Program-made: the position numbers and the translations under genes
NCBI RefSeq assembly: GCF_016907695.1
Contig: NZ_JAFBCK010000001.1
Coordinates: 620,001 to 684,000, forward strand
DNA: 64,000 bases
Reading direction: 5' to 3'
Origin: Actinokineospora baliensis
GTDB lineage: Bacteria > Actinomycetota > Actinomycetes > Mycobacteriales > Pseudonocardiaceae
Notes under the pieces: model-generated
Seen by the model: the letters and a program-made list of their open reading frames with translations, nothing else
The model's database searches: none
What the model was told of the DNA's origin: nothing
Shown: piece by piece, positions 47,401-55,010 of the stretch
Numbering within the stretch: the first letter of the stretch is position 1
How the letters are laid out: every line of letters starts with the position of its first letter

Positions 47401-48470
47401 CGGGCGGTGAGGTTGCCCAGGCACTCGGACAGGTCGACCAGCGTGACGCCGACCAGCCCCTCCTCCAGGATGATCTGCTCTTCCTTGGTGACCTCGCCGT
47501 CGTCGATGACGATCACCACGTGCGGCTGGTCCGGCTGCGGCGGGGCGTTGCGGGTGAACCGCTGCCGGTCGCGCAGCTCGTCGTCGAGCCATGCCTCGAT
47601 CTGGGCCAGCGAGCCGCTCATCATGCGCAGCTGGCCGATGCCGTCGAGCAGCGTCGGGTGCTGGGCGTGCGGCAGCCACTTGGCCCACTCCCACTCCGCC
47701 TTGGCCTTGCCCGAGGTGACCACCGCGATCAGCACGTCGTCGGGGGTGTGGAAGGTGACCAGCTGGGCCAGCAGCGCGCGGGTCAGGCCGCGGGTGAGCG
47801 CCTTGTCGCCGGTGAGGCCGACCGCGGCGAACCCGCGCACGGCGACCTGGATGGGCAGGTCCGGGACGATCGAGTGGGCGCGGACGAACCGGCGCAGCGC
47901 CAGCGTCGCGATCGGCTCCAGCTCGTCGACCGGGCCGGTCTGCGGCGGCACCAGCCGGGTGGCCAGCCGCTGCGAGCCGCGGCCGACGCGCAGGTGGCAG
48001 AAGTCCGAATCGGCCTGGCGGCGCTCCCACATCCGCCTGCTGGTCGCGATCGACCACAGCGCCTGCGGGTCGGGGTGCGTCCACTCCAGGGCGGAGCGCT
48101 GGTCGAGCGCGGCCTCGCGGGCCCGGTCGCGCATCTGGCCGAGGTAGCGCAGGTAGTCCTTGCGGTCCTCGTTCATCTCGGCCTTCTTCTGGCCGCCGCC
48201 GCGCCCGCCCATGCCGCCCGCCATCATGCCGACGGTCGACATCAGGAACATGCCGCCGAAGAGCAGGGACGTGGGGTTGCGCCCGCCCACGACGAACATG
48301 AAGGCCATCATGCCCACGGAGGCGACGATCATGACCCCGGGCAGGATCTTCATCAGGATGTTGCCGGGGATGACCCTGGGCACCTCGGGTGGCGGTTCGA
48401 GGTGGACCTCGCCGCCGGGCTGCCTGGGCGCGGCAAGGCGGGGCGAACGCTTGAACTGCAGCGTGCTCAC
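44478..48470 (-). CDS. eccC: Type VII secretion ATPase EccC (fused, three ATPase domains)
   Basis: 1330 residues. Motor of the ESX system, recognising Esx substrates. Two N-terminal spans (about 43-62, 67-85), then three FtsK/SpoIIIE-type ATPase modules with Walker A motifs GATGSGKS (about 482), GGPQSGKS (about 841) and DGESGKT (about 1129). The first has a full Walker B (LFIVVDEFSELL). EccCa and EccCb are one polypeptide, as in ESX-4. GTG start at 48470 (VSTLQFKRSPRL). The 3' end is followed by two terminators and then by decayed tandem copies of itself. Confidence 0.95.
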   Translation of the reverse strand: MSTLQFKRSPRLAAPRQPGGEVHLEPPPEVPRVIPGNILMKILPGVMIVASVGMMAFMFVVGGRNPTSLLFGGMFLMSTVGMMAGGMGGRGGGQKKAEMNEDRKDYLRYLGQMRDRAREAALDQRSALEWTHPDPQALWSIATSRRMWERRQADSDFCHLRVGRGSQRLATRLVPPQTGPVDELEPIATLALRRFVRAHSIVPDLPIQVAVRGFAAVGLTGDKALTRGLTRALLAQLVTFHTPDDVLIAVVTSGKAKAEWEWAKWLPHAQHPTLLDGIGQLRMMSGSLAQIEAWLDDELRDRQRFTRNAPPQPDQPHVVIVIDDGEVTKEEQIILEEGLVGVTLVDLSECLGNLTARRGLRLVVEADRLGARSASGVEWFASPDVLSVAEAEALARKLSPYRLSAAAADSGDEEPLLSNPTLLELLGIPGDPMTFDVQQAWRPRPVRDRYRVPFGVGEFGQAVELDIKEAAVEGMGPHGLCIGATGSGKSEFLRTLVLGMLATHSSSTLNFVLVDFKGGATFLGLDSAPHVAAVITNLQGDLTLVDRMKDALAGEMNRRQEALKNGGNFKNVWEYEKARENGADLDPLPALFIVVDEFSELLSAKPDFIDLFVAIGRLGRSLQMHMLLASQRLEEGKLRGLDSHLSYRIGLKTFSAAESRAAIGVPDAFELPSIPGSGYLKFDTSTMVRFKAAYVSGPYRPAGMQAAGPVAAVSGDRRAKLFVPDYVEIPKEPEKPLEPVQEEKKPEGGQEASELDVIVNRLVGQGPPAHEVWLPPLNEPNSLDTLFPPLQPTEDRGLSPVGFYGNGRLQVPLGIIDKPFEQRRDLLWADFSGAAGHAAIAGGPQSGKSMMLRTLVMSMALTHTAEEVQFYCLDLGGGTLGTLEGLPHVGGVAGRIDPDKARRMVAEVTGLVTEREQRFRDVGIDSMTDFRNRKRRGELKDDLFGDVFLIVDGWLNFRQEFETLEMQVVNLAAQGLSYGIHVVVAANRWAEIRPALKDLLGTRFELRLGDPSESDVDRRVAVNVPAGRPGRGLSRDKLHFLTGLPRIDGSSNPEDVAGGVQDAVAKIKSGWRGRSAPKVRLLPEVLPYEDLIAQDPRRDSKLVPIGVDENDLAPVYLDLESEPHFVAFADGESGKTNLLRVIVRGIMDRYTPKEAVIILVDYRRTMLGYINTEHLLGYAVSSNQLGDMIKDVRGSMLKRLPGPDVTQEQLKNRSWWKGPELFVIVDDYDLVATQGNNPLQPIAEFLPQAKDVGLHVITVRRTGGASRAMFDPVLGKLREIASPGIVMSGSKDEGALLGTVKPSALPPGRGTLVSRKVGQSLMHIAWIQPE

Positions 48471-48515
48471 CGGGTGGACACCTCTTCGACTCGCTGGCGG
48501 GAGGACTGGGAAAAG

Positions 48516-48875
48516 CTACCGAACCACCGGTCCGTTCACGGTGGACTTCGACCGCGCTCCGGGTAACACCGCGCTCACCAGGACCGCGACCAGGAACAAC
48601 GCGCCGCACAGGGCGCCGACGAGACCCGCGCCGGAGATCGCCTGGAAGTAGGTGAGCCCCGCGGCGACCGCGAGCCCCAGCACGGCGGTGGCGAACCGCC
48701 CCGGCCCGCTCGAGCGGCGACCGAGCAGCACGACCACGGCGACCAGCGCGAACAACGCGCCGAGGACCACCCTGGTCGTGTTGGCACCGGCGACGAACAC
48801 GGGTACGACGGCGGCGACCGCGGCCGTCGCGAGGACAGCAGCGGGCAGCACAGGGCCGTGGTCGTGCTCGGCCAT
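48516..48875 (-). CDS. Four-span small membrane protein of the ESX locus
   Basis: 119 residues, almost entirely hydrophobic: four predicted spans (AAVLATAAVAAVVPVFVAG, VVLGALFALVAVVVLL, FATAVLGLAVAAGLTYF, LVGALCGALFLVAVLVSAV) and a His/Asp N-terminus (MAEHDHG). It sits 45 bases upstream of eccC and divergent from eccD. No homologue recognised; an accessory of the secretion complex is plausible from position. Confidence 0.6.
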   Translation of the reverse strand: MAEHDHGPVLPAAVLATAAVAAVVPVFVAGANTTRVVLGALFALVAVVVLLGRRSSGPGRFATAVLGLAVAAGLTYFQAISGAGLVGALCGALFLVAVLVSAVLPGARSKSTVNGPVVR

Positions 48876-48993
48876 CTCTCCCCCTGTTCGTCGCCCCTCG
48901 TCGCCGACTTCCGCCGAACCGGCGCATCCCGAGATATCGGTGCGGCCATACTAGGACCGATTCCGGTCGCGCCGGGGTCGGTCCGAGCAGACC

Positions 48994-49002
48994 TGTGGAC
49001 AA
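48994..49002. promoter_or_regulatory. TGTGGACAA word upstream of eccD
   Basis: Exact complement of TTGTCCACA, the actinobacterial DnaA-box word, 18 bases before the eccD GTG in the divergent region. The same context (CCTGTGGACAAC) occurs before eccE. Regulatory meaning unproven. Confidence 0.35.
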
Positions 49003-49020
49003 CTCACGAGGGGGCGGGCA

Positions 49021-50415
49021 GTGGCAGCCGGTACGACCGTGTTCAGCAGAGTGACCGTGGTCGCGCCGAGAACGCGCATCGACGTGGCGCTCCCGGCCGA
49101 CGTCTCGGTCGCCGACCTGCTGCCGATGCTGCTGGAGATGGCCGGGGAGACCACCCCGGACGGCGGCGCGCGCCACGGCGGCTGGTGCCTGGCCAAGCTG
49201 GGCGACAACCCGCTCGACCCCAGCCGCACCCTCGGCTCGCTCGGCGTCGTCGACGGCGACATGCTGCAGCTGCGCAAGCGCGCGGAGAACCCGCCGCCGC
49301 CGCTGTTCGACGACGTCGTGGACGCCATCGCCGAGTCCACCCCGGACAGCTACCGGCCGTGGACCAAGGAGACCGCCAACCGGATCGGCCACATCGCGGG
49401 CGCGCTCGCGCTGGTCACCGGCGCGTTCGCGGTGCTGATGGCCGGTCCGCTGTGGGGCGGGGGCAACCTGGGTCCGGCGATCACCGCGGGCACCGGCGCG
49501 GTGATCGCGGTCGCGCTCGGCGCGGTGTTCGCCCGCGCCTACCAGGCCCGCACCACCGGTGTGCTGATCGCGGCGGCTGGCGGGCTGCCGCTGGCGTTCG
49601 TCAGCGGGTTGTCCATCGTGCCTGGGGAACCGGGGCGGCCGAGCCTGCTGCTGGCCTCGGCGCTGGTGCTGATCGTGGCGTCGGCGTCGATCATGGTCAT
49701 CGGCGCGGGGATCACCACCTTCGTCGCGGCCGGGACCGCCGCCGCGCTCGGGGTGATCGCCTTCGCCGTGGCGACGCTGATCGCGCACCCCGCGGCCGGG
49801 ATCGCGGCCGGGACGGTCGCGGTGGCGCTGGGCGCGCTGTCGGTGCTGCCCCGGTTGACCATCCAGTTGGCGAGGTTGCCGCTGCCGAACGTGCCGGGCA
49901 GCGCGGAGGACCTCAAGGAGGACACCGGTTTCCCCGACTACCGCTCGATCGAGCGGCGCGCGGGCCTCGCGCACGAGTACATGACCGGCATGATCATCGG
50001 TTGCGGTTCGGCCGCGGCGATCGGCGCGATCGTCTCCGCGGGCGCGCCCGGTGTCTGGGGCGTGCTGCTCGGTGTCGTCGCGACGCTGGTGCTGCTGCTG
50101 CGGGCGCGCACCTACGCCAACGGCAGCCAGGCGATCGCGTTGCTGGCCACCGGGATGCTGGCCGCGGCGGGGATCCTGCTCGGCTGGCTGTTCACCGCGG
50201 ACACCTTCGGTCGGCTGCTGTGGGTCTTCGGCGCGCTGGTGCTGCTCTCGGCCGGGGCGCTGGTGCTCGGTGTGGTGTTCCCCGAGCAGCGCTTCTCGCC
50301 GCCGCTGCGCCGGACCGTGGAGATCATCGAGGCCATCTGCATCGCGGTGGTGCTGCCGATCGCGCTCGCGGTGATGGACCTGTACTCGACGCTGCGGGGT
50401 GTGAGCTTCTCATGA
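49021..50415 (+). CDS. eccD: Type VII secretion integral membrane protein EccD
   Basis: 464 residues. Ubiquitin-like cytoplasmic N-terminus (FSRVTVVAPRTRIDVALPAD, to about 95) followed by about eleven spans (from IGHIAGALALVTGAFAVLMA to the C-terminus), forming the membrane channel part of the ESX complex. GTG start at 49021 (VAAGTTVFSRV). Overlaps mycP by 4 bases (ATGA). Confidence 0.93.
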   Translation: MAAGTTVFSRVTVVAPRTRIDVALPADVSVADLLPMLLEMAGETTPDGGARHGGWCLAKLGDNPLDPSRTLGSLGVVDGDMLQLRKRAENPPPPLFDDVVDAIAESTPDSYRPWTKETANRIGHIAGALALVTGAFAVLMAGPLWGGGNLGPAITAGTGAVIAVALGAVFARAYQARTTGVLIAAAGGLPLAFVSGLSIVPGEPGRPSLLLASALVLIVASASIMVIGAGITTFVAAGTAAALGVIAFAVATLIAHPAAGIAAGTVAVALGALSVLPRLTIQLARLPLPNVPGSAEDLKEDTGFPDYRSIERRAGLAHEYMTGMIIGCGSAAAIGAIVSAGAPGVWGVLLGVVATLVLLLRARTYANGSQAIALLATGMLAAAGILLGWLFTADTFGRLLWVFGALVLLSAGALVLGVVFPEQRFSPPLRRTVEIIEAICIAVVLPIALAVMDLYSTLRGVSFS

Positions 50416-51848
50416 GGACGGCCCGCCGGTTCGCCGCTGTGGTCGGCGCGGCGGCGTTGGCGGTCGCGTTGCCGCTGCCCGGTTCGGCGCAGACCAGCCC
50501 GACCAGGACGCCGGACGAGCGGGCCGAGCGGATCGCGTCGATGGCCGAGCCGCCACCGCCGGACCCGGCGGTGGCCGTGCCGAGCGGGTCCGACCCGGAC
50601 ACCGCCTACACCCTGGCCAACAACTGCATCGGCTCGCTCAACCAGGGCACGGACCTGAAGAACAAGCCGTGGGGCCAGATGCAGCTGCGCTTCGACGAGC
50701 TGCACCAGTTCGCCACCGGCAAGGACGTGCTGGTCGCGGTGATCGACACCGGCGTGCGCGCGCACCCGTACTTCGGCGGGCGGGTGCAGCCGGGCGGCGA
50801 CTTCGTGGTCAAGGACAAGCAGGGCCTCGAGGACTGCGACGGGCACGGCACCGAGGTCGCCGGGATCATCGCGGCCAACCCGCCCGGCGACATCGGTTTC
50901 CGCGGTATCGCCCCGGAATCGCGGATCCTGTCGATCCGCCAGTCGAGCGCGAACTACAAGGGCGTGCGGGTCCCCGGCGAGCAGGCGCTGCCCGCGGGCA
51001 CGTTGGAGACCCTGGCCAAGGCCGTGGTGCTGGCCGCGGACCAGGGCGCGCGCGTGATCAACATGTCGGTGGACAACTGCCGCGCGGTCGCCGACGGTCC
51101 GATCACCCCGGCGGAGCGGCAGCTGCAGGCCGCGCTGCGCTACGCCTACGAGCAGAAGGACGTCGTGCTCGTCGCCTCGGCGGGCAACACCGGCGAGAAG
51201 GGCTGCCCCGACCAGCGCAACGGCGTCGACCCGAACAAGCCGACGCACATCGTCACCCCGCCCTGGTTCGCCGACTACGTGATCTCGGTGGCCGCCATGG
51301 GCCGCAGCGGCGACCCGGCCGAGTTCTCGGTGCAGGGCCCGTGGGTGAGCGTCGCGGCGCCGGGCACCGACATCATCTCGCTCGACCCGGCGACCAACGG
51401 CCTGGCGAACCTGCAGGTGCTGCAGGACGGCAAGCAGGTGTCGATCCAGGGCACCAGCTTCGCCGCGCCGTACGTGGCCGGGTTGGCCGCGCTGATCCGC
51501 GAGCGCTTCCCGTACCTGAAGGCGGACCAGGTGGCCAACCGGATCAAGGTCTCCGCCTCGCACCCGGCGGCGCCGGGCGGCCGGGACAACCTGGTCGGCT
51601 ACGGCATGATCAACCCGATCGGCGCGCTGACCACCCTGATCCCCAGCGAGCAGGGCGTCCGCCCGGACGAGGCGCTCAACGTCCGCGCCGCGCTCCCGGC
51701 CCCGGAGATCAAGAACTGGGCGCCGACGCAGGTGGCGATGGTCGGCGCGGCAGGCGGGGTGCTGTTGTTGCTGCTCACGCTGTTCGTGGTGCACACGATC
51801 CGCCGCAACCGACCCGGCACGCGCCGCGAGATCCGCGGGTCGGCCTAG
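50412..51848 (+). CDS. mycP: Mycosin protease MycP
   Basis: 478 residues. Membrane-anchored subtilisin-like protease that is part of every ESX system. Signal peptide (1-27, AVVGAAALAVALPLPGSAQ), catalytic Asp112 (VAVIDTGVRAHPYF), His145 (DGHGTEVAG) and Ser349 (GTSFAAPYVAGLA), then a C-terminal span (VAMVGAAGGVLLLLLTLFVV) and a short basic tail. Starts inside the eccD stop. Confidence 0.95.
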   Translation: MRTARRFAAVVGAAALAVALPLPGSAQTSPTRTPDERAERIASMAEPPPPDPAVAVPSGSDPDTAYTLANNCIGSLNQGTDLKNKPWGQMQLRFDELHQFATGKDVLVAVIDTGVRAHPYFGGRVQPGGDFVVKDKQGLEDCDGHGTEVAGIIAANPPGDIGFRGIAPESRILSIRQSSANYKGVRVPGEQALPAGTLETLAKAVVLAADQGARVINMSVDNCRAVADGPITPAERQLQAALRYAYEQKDVVLVASAGNTGEKGCPDQRNGVDPNKPTHIVTPPWFADYVISVAAMGRSGDPAEFSVQGPWVSVAAPGTDIISLDPATNGLANLQVLQDGKQVSIQGTSFAAPYVAGLAALIRERFPYLKADQVANRIKVSASHPAAPGGRDNLVGYGMINPIGALTTLIPSEQGVRPDEALNVRAALPAPEIKNWAPTQVAMVGAAGGVLLLLLTLFVVHTIRRNRPGTRREIRGSA

Positions 51849-51921
51849 GTCGATTCCGCCCTTCTGCGGAACCTTATGGGCCAGATGGTCGTATCCTCCT
51901 TGTGGGACAACGGGAGGAACC

Positions 51922-52731
51922 GTGACTCGTCGACTGCGCCCAGCACGACCGTCCGGCTCCGTCCTGATCTGGCCCGTGGTCGGCCTCGTGCTCATGGGCC
52001 TGCTCGCGATCCGCGCCGCCGAGTCGGACGAGCCCGCTGCCGTTGCCCCAGCCGCACCGACTCCGACGATCTCCACCACCGCGGTGGTCGACGACGTGGA
52101 CCGGGCCCAGGTCGGCAACTGCTTCCGCGACCTGAACAGCGGTGACACCCACGACTTCCGGCTGACCGATTGCGGTTACGACACCTACGAACTCCTGGCG
52201 CGCCTGCCCGGCAGCGCGGACACCTGCCCGTCGGACAAGGCGAACTGGTCCGCCCGCTCCCACGACACGACCCTCTGCCTGCGGTACCGGTACCCCGGCG
52301 GCACGGGCAACCTGGAGGTCGGCGAGTGCGCGACCCGAACCCCCGGCGGCAAGACGGTCCCCGGGGACTGCCGCCCCGGCGCGTTCACCGTGTCCGGCAA
52401 GCACTACAAGACCGCGGACGCGGGCAAGTGCGGCAAGGACATCGGATTCGCCCAACCCCATCCCAGCCGGGCGGAGCTGGACGTGGTCCTGTGCCTGCGC
52501 TACCGCTACATAGACGACACGGGCGCGGCCGAAGTCCGCAATTGCCTGACGAAGGTCCGGGAAAACGGCGTGGAACTCCTCCGCTTCGGCGACTGCGTCA
52601 AGGGGAACCTCTACCTGACCGGCCGCACCAAGGGGAACAACAAACCCTACTGTGCCACCGACGTCGCCGTGTTCTACGACCAACCCCAGTTCCCGGAGCT
52701 GGATTACACCGTCTGCTTGCGCTGGATCTGA
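51922..52731 (+). CDS. Cys-rich repeat exported protein, LppU-like
   Basis: 269 residues. One N-terminal span (GSVLIWPVVGLVLMGLLAI, about 12-30), a short Pro/Thr stalk and a region with three repeated units each built around C-LRYRY and a following EVGEC or EVRNC; the last reads YTVCLRWI. About 14 Cys suggest disulfides outside the cell. Resembles the LppU-type repeats seen near mycobacterial ESX/PE loci, but the match is loose. GTG with GGGAGG upstream; follows mycP at 73 bases. Confidence 0.6.
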   Translation: MTRRLRPARPSGSVLIWPVVGLVLMGLLAIRAAESDEPAAVAPAAPTPTISTTAVVDDVDRAQVGNCFRDLNSGDTHDFRLTDCGYDTYELLARLPGSADTCPSDKANWSARSHDTTLCLRYRYPGGTGNLEVGECATRTPGGKTVPGDCRPGAFTVSGKHYKTADAGKCGKDIGFAQPHPSRAELDVVLCLRYRYIDDTGAAEVRNCLTKVRENGVELLRFGDCVKGNLYLTGRTKGNNKPYCATDVAVFYDQPQFPELDYTVCLRWI

Positions 52732-52751
52732 CCCCGCCGATGAGGACGGGA

Positions 52752-53198
52752 TCACCGGGGTAGGCATCTTCGATCCGGCTGCCCGACCTTGGGTTCGTCC
52801 TTGTGCTTCTGCCGCGCGGATTTGGCAGCACAGGCGCTTTGCGCTTCATCCCGCACCTGCTCGCCGTTGTCCCCGCACGGGGCGGGATCAGCGTCGACCT
52901 GGGCCGCCCGCGTATCCGCGGCGGGGCTGGGATCGGGCCGCCGCGGCTCTGAAGTGCCGAAGAACACGGTGAACTGGCGGTTCTCCGCCGCGCGGGCCAG
53001 CGGCTGGACGACCAGTGCGACCACGGTGAGTGAAAGGGCGACGACCGCGGCCGCGGCGAAGACCGGCCCGTTCACCCGCTTGCCGCAGCCGCCTGGGGCC
53101 ACGACGTGCACGTCGCCGATGTTGTGCCCGATCTGGACCGAGTCACCGCCCACCGCGGTGACCTCGTTGTTGTTCGCCCCGGGTTGTTCGCCGACCAC
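52752..53198 (-). CDS. One-span protein with RHIM-like N-terminal motif
   Basis: 148 residues. N-terminal SVQIGHNIGDVHVV (about 20-33) fits the RHIM/amyloid-type core [IV]-Q-[IVL]-G followed by N. A single span follows (FAAAAVVALSLTVVALVV, about 48-65), then a charged, Pro-rich tail with several Cys. With this order the motif would be cytoplasmic. GTG start. Divergent from nothing obvious; 187 bases of gene-free DNA precede it. Function unknown. Confidence 0.55.
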   Translation of the reverse strand: MVGEQPGANNNEVTAVGGDSVQIGHNIGDVHVVAPGGCGKRVNGPVFAAAAVVALSLTVVALVVQPLARAAENRQFTVFFGTSEPRRPDPSPAADTRAAQVDADPAPCGDNGEQVRDEAQSACAAKSARQKHKDEPKVGQPDRRCLPR

Positions 53199-53385
53199 GA
53201 CCGTTCACCGCGCCTTCCACGACCTCATGTTGGGTGAACCATGATCGCGCAAGGTGCTATCGGGTGACCCCCGATGTGATCAGCTCAGTGGTGTCTGTTT
53301 TCCTCCGCGTTCGCGGAATTTCGTCGATTCCGGGCATTGGTTGTCCGAGATCTGTCATCCCCGCCGGGAACTGGCGGAAAAGCGC

Positions 53386-54606
53386 TCAGTCGTCGCCGAT
53401 TACCGGTGGGGAGGATTTGGTGGGCTTGCCGAAGATCTCCTCAGGGTCGCCGGTGACGCGGGTGCGGCGCTTGTGGTCGGTGTTGCCTCCGCCCGCTCCC
53501 ATGCCGCCCATGCCCATGGGCATGCCGCCCATCATCCCGCCCGCGCCGGTGGGTCCACCGCTGGCCGCGGCGCCCGCGACCGGCATGCCAGCGGGCTTGC
53601 TGGGGCCCGCTTCGCCGAGGGTCACGTAGGCGCCGGGCTGCGGCTGGGTGCCCGGGGCCGAGCTGAGACCGCTACCCGTGCCGCCGAATCCCCCGCCACC
53701 GCCACCGAAACCGCCGCCACCGCCGAAGTCGGGCGAGGAGGGGATGGTCGACGACGAGGGCACGGAGGTGCCGGGGCCGCCGGGAACGGTCACCGAGGGG
53801 ACCTGGACCGGGGTAACGGCCCAGTTCTCCTCCGGGAACGTGTGCGCCATGGTGATCGGCTCGAACACCTTGGACCCGTCCATGCCGTCGAACAACCGCA
53901 CCAGGGCTTCCATGATCTGGCGGACGGCCTCGAACAGCTGGCGGGTGGGGCGGTTCATCTGGTCGAGGTACTGGCGGGTGCGGTCCTCGCCCCGGCCGGG
54001 TTGGGCCATCGCCTGGGAGGTGTTGTGCGCGACCTCCGCGAGCACCCCGGCCAGCTCGAGGACGACCTCGCGCAGGCCGTCGGCGGTCAGGTCGAGCACC
54101 TCGCCCATCGCGATCATGGCGTCGGACATGTCGTTGCCCGCGAGGCCGACCCTGGTCATGTACTCGATGAACGAGTCGGCGTCGGCGCCCTGCCAGGCCG
54201 CGTCGAGGCCGCCGAGCGGCTTGGTCAGCTCGCCGACCACGACCTCGGAGTACGCGCCGACCGCGCGCCAGCGGTCGGCCTCGGCGTGCAGCTCGCTCCA
54301 CCGGCCGACCACCGGCGCGAAGTACTCCTCGACCGGGTCGGGGACGCCGAGCTCGCGGCACAACCGGCTCAGGAAGTCCAGGTACGCCGCGTAGTTCGAC
54401 TCGATGTCGGCACCGTCGAGGCCGCCGTGCGACGGCAGCGGCTGCGCGGCCGAGGCCAGCTCGGGCTGCCCCCACGGCTGCTCGGCGGCGGCCACCGGCT
54501 CGGCGGCGGTGGCCAGCGCGGCCTCCCGCGGCGCGGGCTGCCAGTCGTCGGTGGTGCTGACCACCGGTGCCCAGTCCCAGCTGTCGTTGTCGTCGGCTCG
54601 CCGCAT
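53386..54606 (-). CDS. PPE/WXG-like ESX-associated protein with Gly/Met tail
   Basis: 406 residues. Helical WXG-like region (YSEVVVGELTKPLGGLDAAW then QGADADSFIEYM, WxG turn) at about 130-165, further helices to about 255, a Pro/Ser/Gly linker, then GGMMGGMPMGMGGMGAGGGN and a tail THKRRTRVTGDPEEIFGKP-like segment (TDHKRRTRVTGDPEEIFG). Same layout as the proteins at 33155 and 35243. Paired with the EspC-like gene upstream. ATG 54606. Confidence 0.6.
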   Translation of the reverse strand: MRRADDNDSWDWAPVVSTTDDWQPAPREAALATAAEPVAAAEQPWGQPELASAAQPLPSHGGLDGADIESNYAAYLDFLSRLCRELGVPDPVEEYFAPVVGRWSELHAEADRWRAVGAYSEVVVGELTKPLGGLDAAWQGADADSFIEYMTRVGLAGNDMSDAMIAMGEVLDLTADGLREVVLELAGVLAEVAHNTSQAMAQPGRGEDRTRQYLDQMNRPTRQLFEAVRQIMEALVRLFDGMDGSKVFEPITMAHTFPEENWAVTPVQVPSVTVPGGPGTSVPSSSTIPSSPDFGGGGGFGGGGGGFGGTGSGLSSAPGTQPQPGAYVTLGEAGPSKPAGMPVAGAAASGGPTGAGGMMGGMPMGMGGMGAGGGNTDHKRRTRVTGDPEEIFGKPTKSSPPVIGDD

Positions 54607-54616
54607 CGCCGCCCCC

Positions 54617-54931
54617 TCAGCCCTGGCCGCTGCGCTTGATCGACTGCGCGCCCTCGTCGTCGGAACCCTGGTGCTTGTCGGCGATCTGCGACAGCGCGGT
54701 GGCCGCGGCCCCCAGCGCCTCCACACCGCGGGTCAGCTGCGAGCGCAGCAGGTCCGAGGCGCGCAGGTACGAGTCGGTGACCCTGGTCGTCTTGCCGACG
54801 GACCCGAAGGACTCCTGGGTCAGCGGCGCGGTGCGCAGGGTGTCGGCACCCTTGCCGAGCTCGTCGGCGGCGGTGGCCACCGTGGTGGCGTAGCCGCTGA
54901 TCCACGCGGGGTCTACCTCGATGGCAGCCAT
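54617..54931 (-). CDS. EspC-like type VII secretion-associated protein
   Basis: 104 residues: IEVDPAWISGYATTVATAAD, central SFGSVGKTTRVTDSYLRASD, second helix LLRSQLTRGVEALGAAATAL. Same class as 34447 and 37355 and likewise directly before a PPE-like gene (10 bases). It follows eccB-eccE in the locus. Confidence 0.6.
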   Translation of the reverse strand: MAAIEVDPAWISGYATTVATAADELGKGADTLRTAPLTQESFGSVGKTTRVTDSYLRASDLLRSQLTRGVEALGAAATALSQIADKHQGSDDEGAQSIKRSGQG

Positions 54932-55010
54932 GGCTGACCTCCCGGTTGTCGATTCCGGTGCCGGTTCGACGTCGATGCTCCCCGCTCGGTTCCCGTCCCG
55001 GGAGGGGAGA

